Positions 49,847-58,578 of a stretch of DNA of 64,000 nucleotides are shown here, piece by piece. The DNA lies in assembly GCA_004554385.1 (NCBI GenBank), contig SFMO01000143.1, positions 1 to 64,000 on the forward strand. The letters run 5' to 3'. A program made the translations under genes and the position numbers. The notes beneath the pieces are model-generated. The model worked only from the letters and a program-made list of their open reading frames with translations. It made no database searches and was not told the origin of the DNA. Source of the DNA: Ruminococcus flavefaciens (GTDB lineage Bacteria; Bacillota; Clostridia; Oscillospirales; Ruminococcaceae). Each line of letters opens with the position of its first letter. Within the stretch, counting starts at the first letter, position 1.

Positions 49847-51898
49847 ATGAAGAGATCTGCAATGGCGCTGCTGACAGCCGCTGCAATGCTGCTTACGGGT
49901 GTGTCATGCGCGAAGAAAGGTGGTTCTTCTGAAGTGTCTGAGAAAGAAAAAAATACAGACGTGCAGGAGACGACCACTATTACCGAGGAGGAAACTACAG
50001 AGATGGCGACCGAGCATAAAAGCCCAGTTGAGACCGTTTCGGCAACTCTTGGCTCACAGATCACCGCAGACAGAGTGATCGGACGTGCCGAGGGCAGTAA
50101 TACGATCAAGTTCCCGCTTGCTGACCTTATCGAGGAGGGCGACAGAGTCGATTCGTTCACTTTTACCATTTATTCGGGCGACGGTGGGGATATCGGAGAG
50201 TTCAAGGGCGGATGCGGCATATCCGTTGACGATAAGTGCCCTGCGGCAACTACTAAGGGATGGTATCAGTCAGGAGATTTCTCAGCGCCCACTGAGGGCA
50301 GCTATGGCGAGATCACATGGAAGGTACCCGAAGAGCTGAAGGATCATATCCATGAGGGCGGCGAAGTCCTTTTCGGCTACTGGTGGGGAAATACTGAAAG
50401 CCTGAGGATAGACAACGTGGTGTGCAGGTTCGACAGGACAAGAGATGTGCCTGTTGACGGTACTGTGTCTGCCGAGGTCGGCAAGTCGGTGAGCTTTTCT
50501 GATGCCGACAACAGAGTGCATATCCCTCTTGACTTTATCCCTGAGGGCATGGTGCCCGAGGTAGTGAACTTCAACGTGAGCACAACGGGAAGCTTCGGAA
50601 AATTCACGGGCGCTTACGGCATAAGCTCTACAGCAGGAGATTTTCAGTCGGGAGATGTGTCACTGTTTACCGACAGCTCAGAGCTCACGCTCACATGGTT
50701 CGTGCCTGACAAGGCAAAGGGCTGTATGGCATCGGATAACGAGCTGCAGCTTGGATACTGGTGGAGCGATCAGCCAACCCTCACTGTCAACAGTGTGGAG
50801 GTTAAATACAGCGTAGGCGGAGGCTACTATCCTGCGCCCACAAAGGTGGAAGTGCCAACTATGGAGGCTGCTACGGAGTCATCCGAGGGTACGGCTGCCT
50901 TCAGAAGCGCTTCGGAAATAGTTTCAAAGATCAGGGTGGGCTGGAATTTAGGCAACACTCTTGAAAGCTACAATACAGGAAGATCAGGACTCGATACCGA
51001 AACAGGCTGGGGAAATCCCAGAACTACAAGGGATATGCTTAAGTCGGTAAAGGCAGCAGGCTTCAATGCCGTCAGAATACCGATAACATGGTCTGAGCAT
51101 ATGAACGAGACAAGTATTCAGAAGGAATGGCTCGACAGAGTTCAGGAGGTCGTTGATTACGCTTATGACGAAGGCTTGTTCGTTATCATTAATATGCACC
51201 ACGATGACTATATCTGGTTCGATCCTCAGCCCGGCTCCTTCAACGGCGACAGCATGCGACTTGAGAATATCTGGGAGCAGGTCTGCGAGCGTTTTGCAGA
51301 TTATGACGACAGACTTATCTTTGAGGGCATGAACGAGCCGAGAACAGTGGGTTCATCTATGGAATGGATGGGCGGAACCAAGGAAGAGAGAAACACCGTA
51401 AGCAAGTACGCAAAGAGCTTTGTGGATACAGTACGTGCAAGCGGCGGCAAGAATGCCGACAGAACCCTTATCGTTACCACATATGCGGCTTCTGCCGACA
51501 GTGTTGCTCTGAACGATATGGCGGTCCCCAGCGGCAAGAACATCGTGCTGTCTGTTCACTATTATGCTCCGTGGAAGTTCTCTGAGGGAACTGAAACCAC
51601 ATTTACTCCAAGCGGCGAGAGCGAGCTTGATGGCAAGTTCACAGAGCTGAGACAGAAGTTCGTAGATAAGGGCATACCTGTTCTCATATGTGAGTTCGGC
51701 TGCGTTCACGGCGCTGACGAGGCTACAAGAAGCAGATACTATTCATACTACATAAGCGCTGCCAAGAAGCAGGGTATAAAGTGCTTCATCTGGGATAACG
51801 GCAAGTTCAGCGGCGAGTCCAGCTTCGGTGTGTTCAACAGAGCTGAGATGAAGTGGGACGGAGCTATACTGAAGGCTGTTATGGAGGGGGCTAAGTAA
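49847..51898 (+). CDS. GH5 endoglucanase-type lipoprotein with two tandem carbohydrate-binding-like repeats
   Basis: ATG at 49847 follows GAAAGGACAT; ATG 49826 lacks a site. 683 residues. A lipoprotein-like signal peptide (TGVSCAKKGG) precedes a Thr/Glu tether. Two related beta modules follow at about 65-190 and 195-325, each with a GxFxGxxGI...QSGD...LxxGYWW pattern, possibly CBM80-like. The catalytic domain (about 350-683) is GH5, probably subfamily 4: GWNLGNTLE, RIPITWSEH, MHHDDY, acid/base Glu in EGMNEPR (about 496), HYYAPW and nucleophile Glu in ICEFG (about 615). It should cut beta-1,4-glucan or xyloglucan. No dockerin, so surface-held by lipid rather than cellulosomal. Confidence 0.9.
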   Translation: MKRSAMALLTAAAMLLTGVSCAKKGGSSEVSEKEKNTDVQETTTITEEETTEMATEHKSPVETVSATLGSQITADRVIGRAEGSNTIKFPLADLIEEGDRVDSFTFTIYSGDGGDIGEFKGGCGISVDDKCPAATTKGWYQSGDFSAPTEGSYGEITWKVPEELKDHIHEGGEVLFGYWWGNTESLRIDNVVCRFDRTRDVPVDGTVSAEVGKSVSFSDADNRVHIPLDFIPEGMVPEVVNFNVSTTGSFGKFTGAYGISSTAGDFQSGDVSLFTDSSELTLTWFVPDKAKGCMASDNELQLGYWWSDQPTLTVNSVEVKYSVGGGYYPAPTKVEVPTMEAATESSEGTAAFRSASEIVSKIRVGWNLGNTLESYNTGRSGLDTETGWGNPRTTRDMLKSVKAAGFNAVRIPITWSEHMNETSIQKEWLDRVQEVVDYAYDEGLFVIINMHHDDYIWFDPQPGSFNGDSMRLENIWEQVCERFADYDDRLIFEGMNEPRTVGSSMEWMGGTKEERNTVSKYAKSFVDTVRASGGKNADRTLIVTTYAASADSVALNDMAVPSGKNIVLSVHYYAPWKFSEGTETTFTPSGESELDGKFTELRQKFVDKGIPVLICEFGCVHGADEATRSRYYSYYISAAKKQGIKCFIWDNGKFSGESSFGVFNRAEMKWDGAILKAVMEGAK

Positions 51899-51935
51899 CC
51901 TGACAGACAGCATCTGCTGCGGCAGATCTTTCCGC

Positions 51936-51964
51936 TTGACATCATAAATCATCTATAATATACT
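51936..51964 (+). promoter_or_regulatory. Promoter of the GDSL-dockerin gene
   Basis: TTGACA (51936-51941), a 17-bp spacer and TATACT (51959-51964). An ATCTGC/GCAGAT hairpin (51912-51927) between it and the GH5 stop may be a weak terminator. Confidence 0.65.
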
Positions 51965-52034
51965 ACATATGACAGACCGCGGTGCATTGGCACTTCGGTC
52001 AAAGGATACAGCATACTTAAGGAGGATATATATT

Positions 52035-53603
52035 ATGAAAAAACTGGCTTCAATGCTGCTTTCCGCAGCTATAGGACTTACAGCCATCACCCCTGCGGCA
52101 TTCGGCAGACAGGAGAAAAAAGCAGAGGCGGCTGAGAAAGGCGGTCTGGTGCTCTTCGGTGACAGTATCGCTTCAGGCGATACAAGAAACGGAAAGGTGG
52201 CTCATAACTACGGCGAGATCTGCGGCGATTACCTTGGCTGCAAGGTCAGCAACTATGCCGTTTCCGGACATACTACAGCAGACCTTATCAAGGATATTGA
52301 CGGACTCAGCGCAGAGCAGAAGAAAAACGTAGCAGATGCAGAGGTCATCGTTATCTCTGTGGGCGGAAACGATATAATGAAGTTCGCTTCAAAAAAGCTC
52401 ATTCAGTATGCTGCAAACAAGGGATTTCTCAATGACGGCTATACCAGGGAGAATATTCCTTCCGATCCGACTATCACAGATATGATGAATATCGTAAAGC
52501 TGAAGGGAGACGGAAGCCTTGCTGAATATGCATCAAAGGGATTGTCACAGGCAGTTGAAGTCAACAGTCAGCTCGCCGGCATCACTGCAGATCTGTGTTC
52601 GACCGCAGATGACCACGATGGCTACATCGACAATGTTATGATGCCAAACATAAAGACTGCGGTAACCAAGCTCAAGGCTATATCACCTGATTCAAGGATA
52701 ATGATACAGAATATCTACCAGCCGGTTGAGCTTGATCCTTCCTATGTTGAAACGAATTACGGAAAGGGCTCGGGCAAGGCAACGGTTATCAATACTGTAA
52801 GATCAAGACTTGAATTCATTATGACTTACTATGATACAAAGCTCAATATGGAAGGCTATGACGTAGTAGACGTAAAATCGCTGTTTACCTCGAATAACGG
52901 AATACTTTCCGCTTCAAATCCCGGTAACGCAAATTACTTTGTTGATATACAGACAGGCAGCCTCTCTACAGGTGATGTTCACCCGAATCAGAAGGGACAC
53001 CTTGCCATTGCAACAGCTGTACTTGAGAAGATAAACAAGCTCCACAACGATAACGGTCTTCTGAGGAAGACATATAATGGTCTCAGCGACAAGAACAAGT
53101 ATCCTGCAATTGCGCTGAATACTTTCAAGAAAGTAGCCGGAGAGGATCCGACTCTGACAACTACTTCTACAACTGTCACTACAACAACTACCACAAAGAA
53201 GACAACAACTACTACAACTACATCGACAACTACTACAACAAAGAAGCCAACGACAACTACTACCGTCAAGGTCACTACAACTACAAAAAAGACAACAGTA
53301 ACTGCTACAACCACAAAGCCTGTTACAACGACTACTCAGCCTGTCAAGACGATCTCTCTCGGTGATGTGGACGAAAACAAGACTGTCAATGCAGTTGACG
53401 CTTCATATGTTCTTGAGGAATATGCAAATAATTCCATAAATAAACCGTCGGCATTCAGCAGCGCACAGAAAACTGCGGCAGATGTTAACAAGGACAAAAA
53501 TATAAACGCTATTGACGCTTCGTATATCCTTTCCTACTACGCATATAATTCCATCACCTCAAATCCGAAAAAGACCTTTGAGGAATATTTAAAGACAGCA
53601 TAA
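52035..53603 (+). CDS. Cellulosomal SGNH/GDSL esterase with C-terminal dockerin
   Basis: ATG at 52035 has AAGGAGG upstream. Signal peptide about 1-24. The SGNH hydrolase domain (about 36-345) has block I FGDSIASGD (Ser 44), VSGHTTADL, block III VGGND and block V DVHPNQKGH (about 313-321) with catalytic Asp/His. A Thr/Lys linker (about 374-437) leads to a dockerin (about 441-510) with loops DVDENKTVNAVD and DVNKDKNINAID, symmetric NA(V/I)DASY(V/I)L. Probably deacetylates xylan or another polysaccharide (a CE3-like role is possible). The dockerin makes it cargo of the scaffoldins encoded at 22-33 kb. Confidence 0.9.
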   Translation: MKKLASMLLSAAIGLTAITPAAFGRQEKKAEAAEKGGLVLFGDSIASGDTRNGKVAHNYGEICGDYLGCKVSNYAVSGHTTADLIKDIDGLSAEQKKNVADAEVIVISVGGNDIMKFASKKLIQYAANKGFLNDGYTRENIPSDPTITDMMNIVKLKGDGSLAEYASKGLSQAVEVNSQLAGITADLCSTADDHDGYIDNVMMPNIKTAVTKLKAISPDSRIMIQNIYQPVELDPSYVETNYGKGSGKATVINTVRSRLEFIMTYYDTKLNMEGYDVVDVKSLFTSNNGILSASNPGNANYFVDIQTGSLSTGDVHPNQKGHLAIATAVLEKINKLHNDNGLLRKTYNGLSDKNKYPAIALNTFKKVAGEDPTLTTTSTTVTTTTTTKKTTTTTTTSTTTTTKKPTTTTTVKVTTTTKKTTVTATTTKPVTTTTQPVKTISLGDVDENKTVNAVDASYVLEEYANNSINKPSAFSSAQKTAADVNKDKNINAIDASYILSYYAYNSITSNPKKTFEEYLKTA

Positions 53604-53607
53604 ATCA

Positions 53608-53634
53608 CAGCGGACAGCTAATAACTGTCCGCTG
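53608..53634 (+). terminator. Hairpin after the GDSL-dockerin gene
   Basis: CAGCGGACAG/CTGTCCGCTG around CTAATAA, a perfect 10-bp stem without a T tract; may be a processing or weak termination site. Confidence 0.5.
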
Positions 53635-53654
53635 ATTGCATAAGGAGAAAAGCT

Positions 53655-54578
53655 ATGAAAAAGATGTATTTTGTCGTCAATCTTGTGGCAGGAAAGGCTG
53701 TAATAAACAAAAAGCTGGGCAAGATAACAGACGAGTTCGTAAAAGAGGGCTATGAGGTGACTGTCCATACCACCCAGAGCGGCGATGACGCCGTGGAGCA
53801 GGCTGTCTATGCCTGCGAAAAGGGATATGACCTGCTGGTAGTGGCTGGCGGCGACGGTACCCTCAGTCAGTGCCTTCAGGGAGTGATGGGCTGCGAAAAG
53901 CGTATACCAATAGGCTATGTGCCTGCAGGCTCTACCAATGATTTTGCGAAAAGTCTTGGCATCCCCTCGGACCAGATAAAGGCTGCAAAGGTCATCACCC
54001 ACGGCAAGCCTGCTCTCTGTGACGTCGGCGGCTTCAATGACGGTTATTTTTCCTATGTTGCAGCCTTCGGAGCTTTTACAAATATCACCTATGAGACTTC
54101 ACAGAAGGTAAAGAACGTTTTCGGCCATGCGGCTTATATCGCAGACGGAGCTGCTCATCTCGGCAGCATAAAAGCGAAGCCCATGCGCATAGAGTATGAG
54201 GGAAATACTATCGAGGGCGACTTTGTTTACGGCATGGTGACCAATACTGCTTCCGTGGCAGGTATGATCAATATGAAGAATTTCCTGCTTGATGACGGTA
54301 TCTTTGAGGTGACTCTCATCAGGAAGCCAAAGAACGCCGCGGAGCTTGGCAGGACAGCTGTTGCTCTCCTCAAAAACGACATGACGGACAAGAATATAGT
54401 TTTCTTCCGCACAAATGATGTGACTATTACGAACCTTTCAGACAAGCCGTTTTCATGGACAAGAGACGGCGAATACGGCGGCGAGGAGATTGTTAACCGC
54501 ATCTGCTGCCATAAAAAGGCTGTTCCGTTCATGGTGCGCGGAAAGAATCGACTTCCCTTTGAAAAGGATAAGAAATGA
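53655..54578 (+). CDS. Diacylglycerol kinase-family lipid kinase
   Basis: The 307 residues have the DagK/YegS N-terminal fold: FVVNLVAGK, VVAGGDGTLSQCLQGV and GYVPAGSTNDFAKSLGIP. It phosphorylates diacylglycerol or a related lipid at the membrane face. It overlaps holB by 4 bases (ATGA). ATAAGGAGAAAAGC precedes the ATG. Confidence 0.9.
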   Translation: MKKMYFVVNLVAGKAVINKKLGKITDEFVKEGYEVTVHTTQSGDDAVEQAVYACEKGYDLLVVAGGDGTLSQCLQGVMGCEKRIPIGYVPAGSTNDFAKSLGIPSDQIKAAKVITHGKPALCDVGGFNDGYFSYVAAFGAFTNITYETSQKVKNVFGHAAYIADGAAHLGSIKAKPMRIEYEGNTIEGDFVYGMVTNTASVAGMINMKNFLLDDGIFEVTLIRKPKNAAELGRTAVALLKNDMTDKNIVFFRTNDVTITNLSDKPFSWTRDGEYGGEEIVNRICCHKKAVPFMVRGKNRLPFEKDKK

Positions 54579-55558
54579 AAAAAATATACGGTAACAAACA
54601 GCTCCTTGATGCTCTTGCAGGAATGAGAGCAAGCGGCAGGACTGCACATGCGCTGATGATATGCGGCGAAAAGGGCAGCGGCAGAAAGCTCATCGCAAAG
54701 TACTACGCTCAGTCCCTGATGTGTGAGGCTCCCGAAAACGGCAGACCATGCGGAGTCTGCAACGCATGCAGAAACGTGGAGAAGGGGATACACCCTGATG
54801 TGATATATCCCGAAAAGTCGGGAAAGCTTGGAAACTATAAAATCGAAACTGCCCGTGAGGTCATAGCTGATGCCTATGTGAAACCTAATAACAGCAGCGG
54901 CTGCAAGGTGTATATCTTTGCGGACTGCAGCCATGTTCAGGCACCGACTCAGAATGCGCTGCTTAAGCTCATTGAAGAGCCACCCGAATATGCTTATTTT
55001 ATATTTACCTGCGGCTCAAAGTCTGAATTCCTGCCAACTATTATATCCCGATGCGTGTGCTTCAGCACCTCGCTGTGCACCGAGGAAGAGGCGGCGGAGT
55101 CCCTTGGAGAAAGCGGATTTGCTGCAAATGACATACAAAAAGCAATAAGCTGCTTTCACGGGAATATCGGTATGTGCGAGAGCTATATCACCGATGAGGA
55201 ACTGAGAGCACGTGTGGATTTGACAAAATCCCTTGCCGATAGTATAATAAGGAAAGATGAGTACGCTCTCAGTGTAGGACTTTTCTCTTTAGGACGAGAG
55301 AGAGATGATGTCAGAGAGGTGCTTTCAATGCTTGACAAGCTTTTCCGTGATGCCGCAGTTCTTGCAAAGGACAGCAGTGCAGAGACAATAGGCTGTTCCC
55401 GTGAGGGAGCAGCAGCTCTTTCACGTTCCGTAACGGCTTATCAGTCCGCAAGGATACACTCGCTTATTGAAAAGGCATGGGGCGCGGTCGAGAGCAATGT
55501 CGGCATACCGCTGGCGCTTACGGCGCTGGGGGCTGAGATAATGGAAATAGTCGGATAA
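54575..55558 (+). CDS. holB: DNA polymerase III subunit delta'
   Basis: Clamp-loader subunit. The 327 residues show HALMICGEKGSGRKLIAKYYAQ (P-loop), the zinc module C..CGVCNAC, HPDV, VYIFADCSHVQAPTQNALLKLIEEPPEYAYFIF and ISRC (SRC motif). It overlaps the lipid kinase and is followed by ricT, the usual clostridial order. Confidence 0.92.
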   Translation: MKKIYGNKQLLDALAGMRASGRTAHALMICGEKGSGRKLIAKYYAQSLMCEAPENGRPCGVCNACRNVEKGIHPDVIYPEKSGKLGNYKIETAREVIADAYVKPNNSSGCKVYIFADCSHVQAPTQNALLKLIEEPPEYAYFIFTCGSKSEFLPTIISRCVCFSTSLCTEEEAAESLGESGFAANDIQKAISCFHGNIGMCESYITDEELRARVDLTKSLADSIIRKDEYALSVGLFSLGRERDDVREVLSMLDKLFRDAAVLAKDSSAETIGCSREGAAALSRSVTAYQSARIHSLIEKAWGAVESNVGIPLALTALGAEIMEIVG

Positions 55559-55580
55559 ACGGCTTTAGATAGGAGTTTCT

Positions 55581-56447
55581 ATGAAGGAAATAGTCGGAGT
55601 ACGCTTCAAGAGCGTAGGAAAAATATACTACTTTTCACCGGGAGATATAAACGCAAAGGTGGGCGACCGTGCCATCGTTGAGACAGTGCGCGGCGTTGAG
55701 TGCGGAGAGGTAGTCATTGCCAACCGTCAGATAGACGATGAGGAGATAAATTCACCTCTCAAGCCTATAATCAGACTGGCTGACGAGAATGACCTCAAGA
55801 CTGTGGAGAAGAACAAACAGCGTGAAAAGGACGCTTTCAGGATATGCGAGGAAAAGATAGCATTCCGTAAGCTGAATATGAAGCTGGTGGACGTTGAGTG
55901 CACCTTTGACAACAACAAGCTGCTCTTTTACTTTACAGCCGAGAATCGTGTAGACTTCCGCGAGCTGGTAAAGGACCTTGCTGCTGTGTTCAGAACAAGA
56001 ATAGAACTGCGTCAGATAGGTGTCCGCGACGAGGCAAAGATACTCGGCGGACTTGGCATCTGCGGAAGAGAGTTCTGCTGTAAGAGCTATATGGGCGATT
56101 TTCAGCCTGTTTCAATAAAAATGGCTAAGGAGCAGGGACTTTCCCTTAATCCTACGAAGATTTCGGGAACCTGCGGCAGACTTATGTGCTGTCTCAAAAA
56201 CGAGCAGAATGCATATGAGGCTCTGCTGAAGATAACTCCTAAGATGGGCGCAACTGTTATTACTCCCGACGGCGACAAGGGACGTGTTGAGGACGTAAAC
56301 CTTATTACAGGCAAGCTCCGCGTCAAGACCGACAAGTCAGAGGTGCCTGTGACACTTGACAGAAGCGAGGTAAAGCTCCTTAAAGACGCCGAGATAAGAG
56401 TAAACAAGGAAGAGCTTAAAGCGCTTAAGAACCTTGAGGACAAGTAA
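55581..56447 (+). CDS. ricT: PSP1-domain protein RicT (YaaT)
   Basis: RicT is part of the Y-complex that aids RNase Y maturation and, in Bacillus, sporulation and competence. The 288 residues carry GDRAIVETVRGVECGEVV, DFRELVKDLAAVFRTRIELRQIGVRDEAKILGGLGICGREFCC and SGTCGRLMCC, the Cys pairs that bind Fe-S in the complex. GATAGGAG lies 8 bases upstream. The queH ATG overlaps its stop by one base. Confidence 0.94.
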   Translation: MKEIVGVRFKSVGKIYYFSPGDINAKVGDRAIVETVRGVECGEVVIANRQIDDEEINSPLKPIIRLADENDLKTVEKNKQREKDAFRICEEKIAFRKLNMKLVDVECTFDNNKLLFYFTAENRVDFRELVKDLAAVFRTRIELRQIGVRDEAKILGGLGICGREFCCKSYMGDFQPVSIKMAKEQGLSLNPTKISGTCGRLMCCLKNEQNAYEALLKITPKMGATVITPDGDKGRVEDVNLITGKLRVKTDKSEVPVTLDRSEVKLLKDAEIRVNKEELKALKNLEDK

Positions 56448-57058
56448 TGCCTCAGCAGCAGAAGATAAATTACGGCTTGCTTCTTGATAAGAAGATAGCC
56501 GAACTTGAAAAAAACGGCGAAAGACCGTCGCTCCTTCTCCATGCCTGCTGTGCGCCGTGCAGCAGCCACACCCTTACGGTGCTGGAGAAATACTTCCGCA
56601 TCACGCTGTATTTCTGCAATCCGAATATAGCTCCCGAGGAAGAATTCACATTCAGATATGAGGAGCTTAAACGGCTTGTGAGCGAAATGGGACTGGATAT
56701 ACCCATTATCGAGGAGCCTTACGACCCTGCGCCTTTTTATGAGTTGGCAAAGGGACTCGAAGACCTTCCCGAGCGCGGAGAGCGCTGCCAAAAGTGCATA
56801 GAGTACCGCCTGCGAAAGGCAGGGGCAAAGGCAAAGGAGCTTTCATGCGAATTTTTCACGACCACTCTCACGATAAGTCCCCATAAGGACTGCACTTTCA
56901 TAAACGAGTGCGGCGGACGTTTGCAGCAGGAGATAGGTGTACCCTATCTTTTCTCTGATTTCAAGAAGCACGAAGGCTATAAGCACTCTATTGAGCTGTC
57001 GAAGCAGTATGATTTGTACAGGCAGAACTACTGCGGCTGCGTTTACAGTAAAAGGTAG
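56447..57058 (+). CDS. queH: Epoxyqueuosine reductase QueH
   Basis: QueH performs the last step of queuosine synthesis in tRNA. The 203 residues have LLLHACCAPCSSHTL (CC...C), CNPNIAPEEEF, ERCQKCIEYRL, and CGC near the end, the Cys set that binds an Fe-S cluster and metal. The TAG stop is supplied by the first bases of an extragenic repeat (TAGGGGACG). Confidence 0.92.
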   Translation: MPQQQKINYGLLLDKKIAELEKNGERPSLLLHACCAPCSSHTLTVLEKYFRITLYFCNPNIAPEEEFTFRYEELKRLVSEMGLDIPIIEEPYDPAPFYELAKGLEDLPERGERCQKCIEYRLRKAGAKAKELSCEFFTTTLTISPHKDCTFINECGGRLQQEIGVPYLFSDFKKHEGYKHSIELSKQYDLYRQNYCGCVYSKR

Positions 57059-57156
57059 GGGACGCCGTCCTCGACGTCCCAAAGCCGTCAGCTATGTAGG
57101 AACTGGCGTTCCTGATACCCCAAACGTACTGTAGGGGCGGATATTATCTACCCGAA
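57056..57156. repeat. Dispersed extragenic repeat after queH
   Basis: TAGGGGACGCCGTCCTCGACGTCCC matches 7661-7685 at nearly all positions. GGGGCGGATATTATCTACCC (57135-57154) matches the palindrome at 9872-9893. No gene is seen in it. Confidence 0.65.
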
Positions 57157-57178
57157 TATTCAGCTTATGGTGATCTTA

Positions 57179-57412
57179 ATGAATAATAATATTTATATTG
57201 AATATATTAAATATGCTGCGTTATTTATCGGCTTTTCTATAATATATTTAGGCATATATTACCTTTGCGCAAAGGCAAAAATCAGAAATGCAGAGAAAAA
57301 AGGAACAAAGCCTGAATTGAGGCGTTTAAGACTGAGCTTTTTCGTTATATGGCTGGTTTTACTGCTTTTATTTGTTTGGTTTTGTCTTAATTATGTAGGT
57401 GTGCTGCTGTAA
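57179..57412 (+). CDS. Small two-helix membrane protein, unknown
   Basis: ATG at 57179 follows GGTGATC; ATG 57167 is an alternative. The 77 residues have two hydrophobic helices (about 8-30 and 50-74) and a basic middle (AKAKIRNAEKKGTKPELRRLR). AT-rich. I do not recognise it. Confidence 0.55.
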   Translation: MNNNIYIEYIKYAALFIGFSIIYLGIYYLCAKAKIRNAEKKGTKPELRRLRLSFFVIWLVLLLLFVWFCLNYVGVLL

Positions 57413-57501
57413 TATATTTTTACGATCATATGCGGATATTTTCTGCACGAATGAGGCCTGTGTTTTAATAAAAGTATTAATATAAAGGTGGTGTAATAGA
57501 T

Positions 57502-58050
57502 ATGAAAAATGGACCCATGACTGCTTTGGCTTTCTTTTTAGTGCTTCTGATTTTTGGACACACAGTTATGCTTGCTGTTCAGGTCATAAACGGCAGGCTT
57601 CTGCTGAGCAGAGCAAGAAAAAGCGGTGAGTCTGTTATAAAAGGTGTAAATGCAATTTATAAGATGGTAAATTATATAGCAGCCATTGCCGCAGAGTTGT
57701 TTTTTACAGGTGCTATCGGTTGGATCATTTTCAGATATAAAATGGATACTGTTTCCGGTTTGCTTATCTGGACGATAGCATTGTCCCTCGGCTTGAGTAC
57801 GGTCATACATATCATTGCCCTGTTCACAGAGAAGAATGTATATCTGACCCCAAGCGGACTTATTTATTTTCTGGGCAGATTTAAGTTTGCGGACTGCCGT
57901 TTTTCATGGGACAGCTCCGATACCGCTGATTCTTTGTCGGACAAGCTCTACGTATACAAGAAAAAGGATAAATTCCCGTTTGTAGCCTCTTTTGAGGACA
58001 GAGAAACAGCTCACAGGATAGTGAAAGAAAATTCTGTAAAACAGCAGTAG
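57502..58050 (+). CDS. Membrane protein with C-terminal soluble domain, unknown
   Basis: The 182 residues contain three or four membrane helices (about 5-28, 53-78, 85-108) and a C-terminal beta-rich domain (about 112-175) starting VYLTPSGLIYFLGRFKFADCRFSW, a layout like bPH-type membrane proteins. AAAGGTGGTG precedes the ATG. Function unknown. Confidence 0.6.
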   Translation: MKNGPMTALAFFLVLLIFGHTVMLAVQVINGRLLLSRARKSGESVIKGVNAIYKMVNYIAAIAAELFFTGAIGWIIFRYKMDTVSGLLIWTIALSLGLSTVIHIIALFTEKNVYLTPSGLIYFLGRFKFADCRFSWDSSDTADSLSDKLYVYKKKDKFPFVASFEDRETAHRIVKENSVKQQ

Positions 58051-58063
58051 GAGATAATTTACA

Positions 58064-58540
58064 ATGGGTAAAGAATTAAAAACCAACGCAATGCGTTTTC
58101 TTGATAAAAGCAAGATCGAATACACCGTGCAGACCTACGAGTGCGACGAGTTCATCGACGGCATACACACCGCCGAAAAGCTTGGACAGCCCCTTGACGA
58201 GACTTTCAAGACCTTAGTTGCGCAGGGTAAGAGCGGCAGCTTTTACTGCTTTCTTATCCCCGTTGCACTGGAGCTTGATATGAAAAAAGCTGCAAAGAGC
58301 GTGGGCGAAAAGTCGGTAGAGCTTCTTCACGTCAAGGACATTACAGCTGTAACAGGCTATGTACGCGGCGGCTGTACGCCTATCGGAATGAAAAAGCAGT
58401 TTATGACCGTTGTGCATGAGAGCGCGGCAGAGCTTCCGCAGTTCTACATAAGCGGCGGACGCATCGGCGTACAGATACATCTTTCTCCGCAGGAGCTTGT
58501 AAAGGCAATACGCGGAAAATTTGAGGATATTATCCTTTGA
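58064..58540 (+). CDS. ybaK: YbaK/EbsC-family Cys-tRNA(Pro) deacylase
   Basis: The 158 residues match YbaK, which hydrolyses Cys misacylated on tRNA-Pro: TNAMRFLDKSKIEYTVQTYE, TFKTLVAQG, FLIPVALELDMKKAAKSVGEKSVELLHVKDI, TGYVRGGCTPIGMKKQF and FYISGGRIGVQIHLSP. GTAGGAGATAA precedes the ATG. Confidence 0.93.
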   Translation: MGKELKTNAMRFLDKSKIEYTVQTYECDEFIDGIHTAEKLGQPLDETFKTLVAQGKSGSFYCFLIPVALELDMKKAAKSVGEKSVELLHVKDITAVTGYVRGGCTPIGMKKQFMTVVHESAAELPQFYISGGRIGVQIHLSPQELVKAIRGKFEDIIL

Positions 58541-58578
58541 CAAACAGCCATTTGGGGCTGTCGAAAGGGGGCGGCGAT

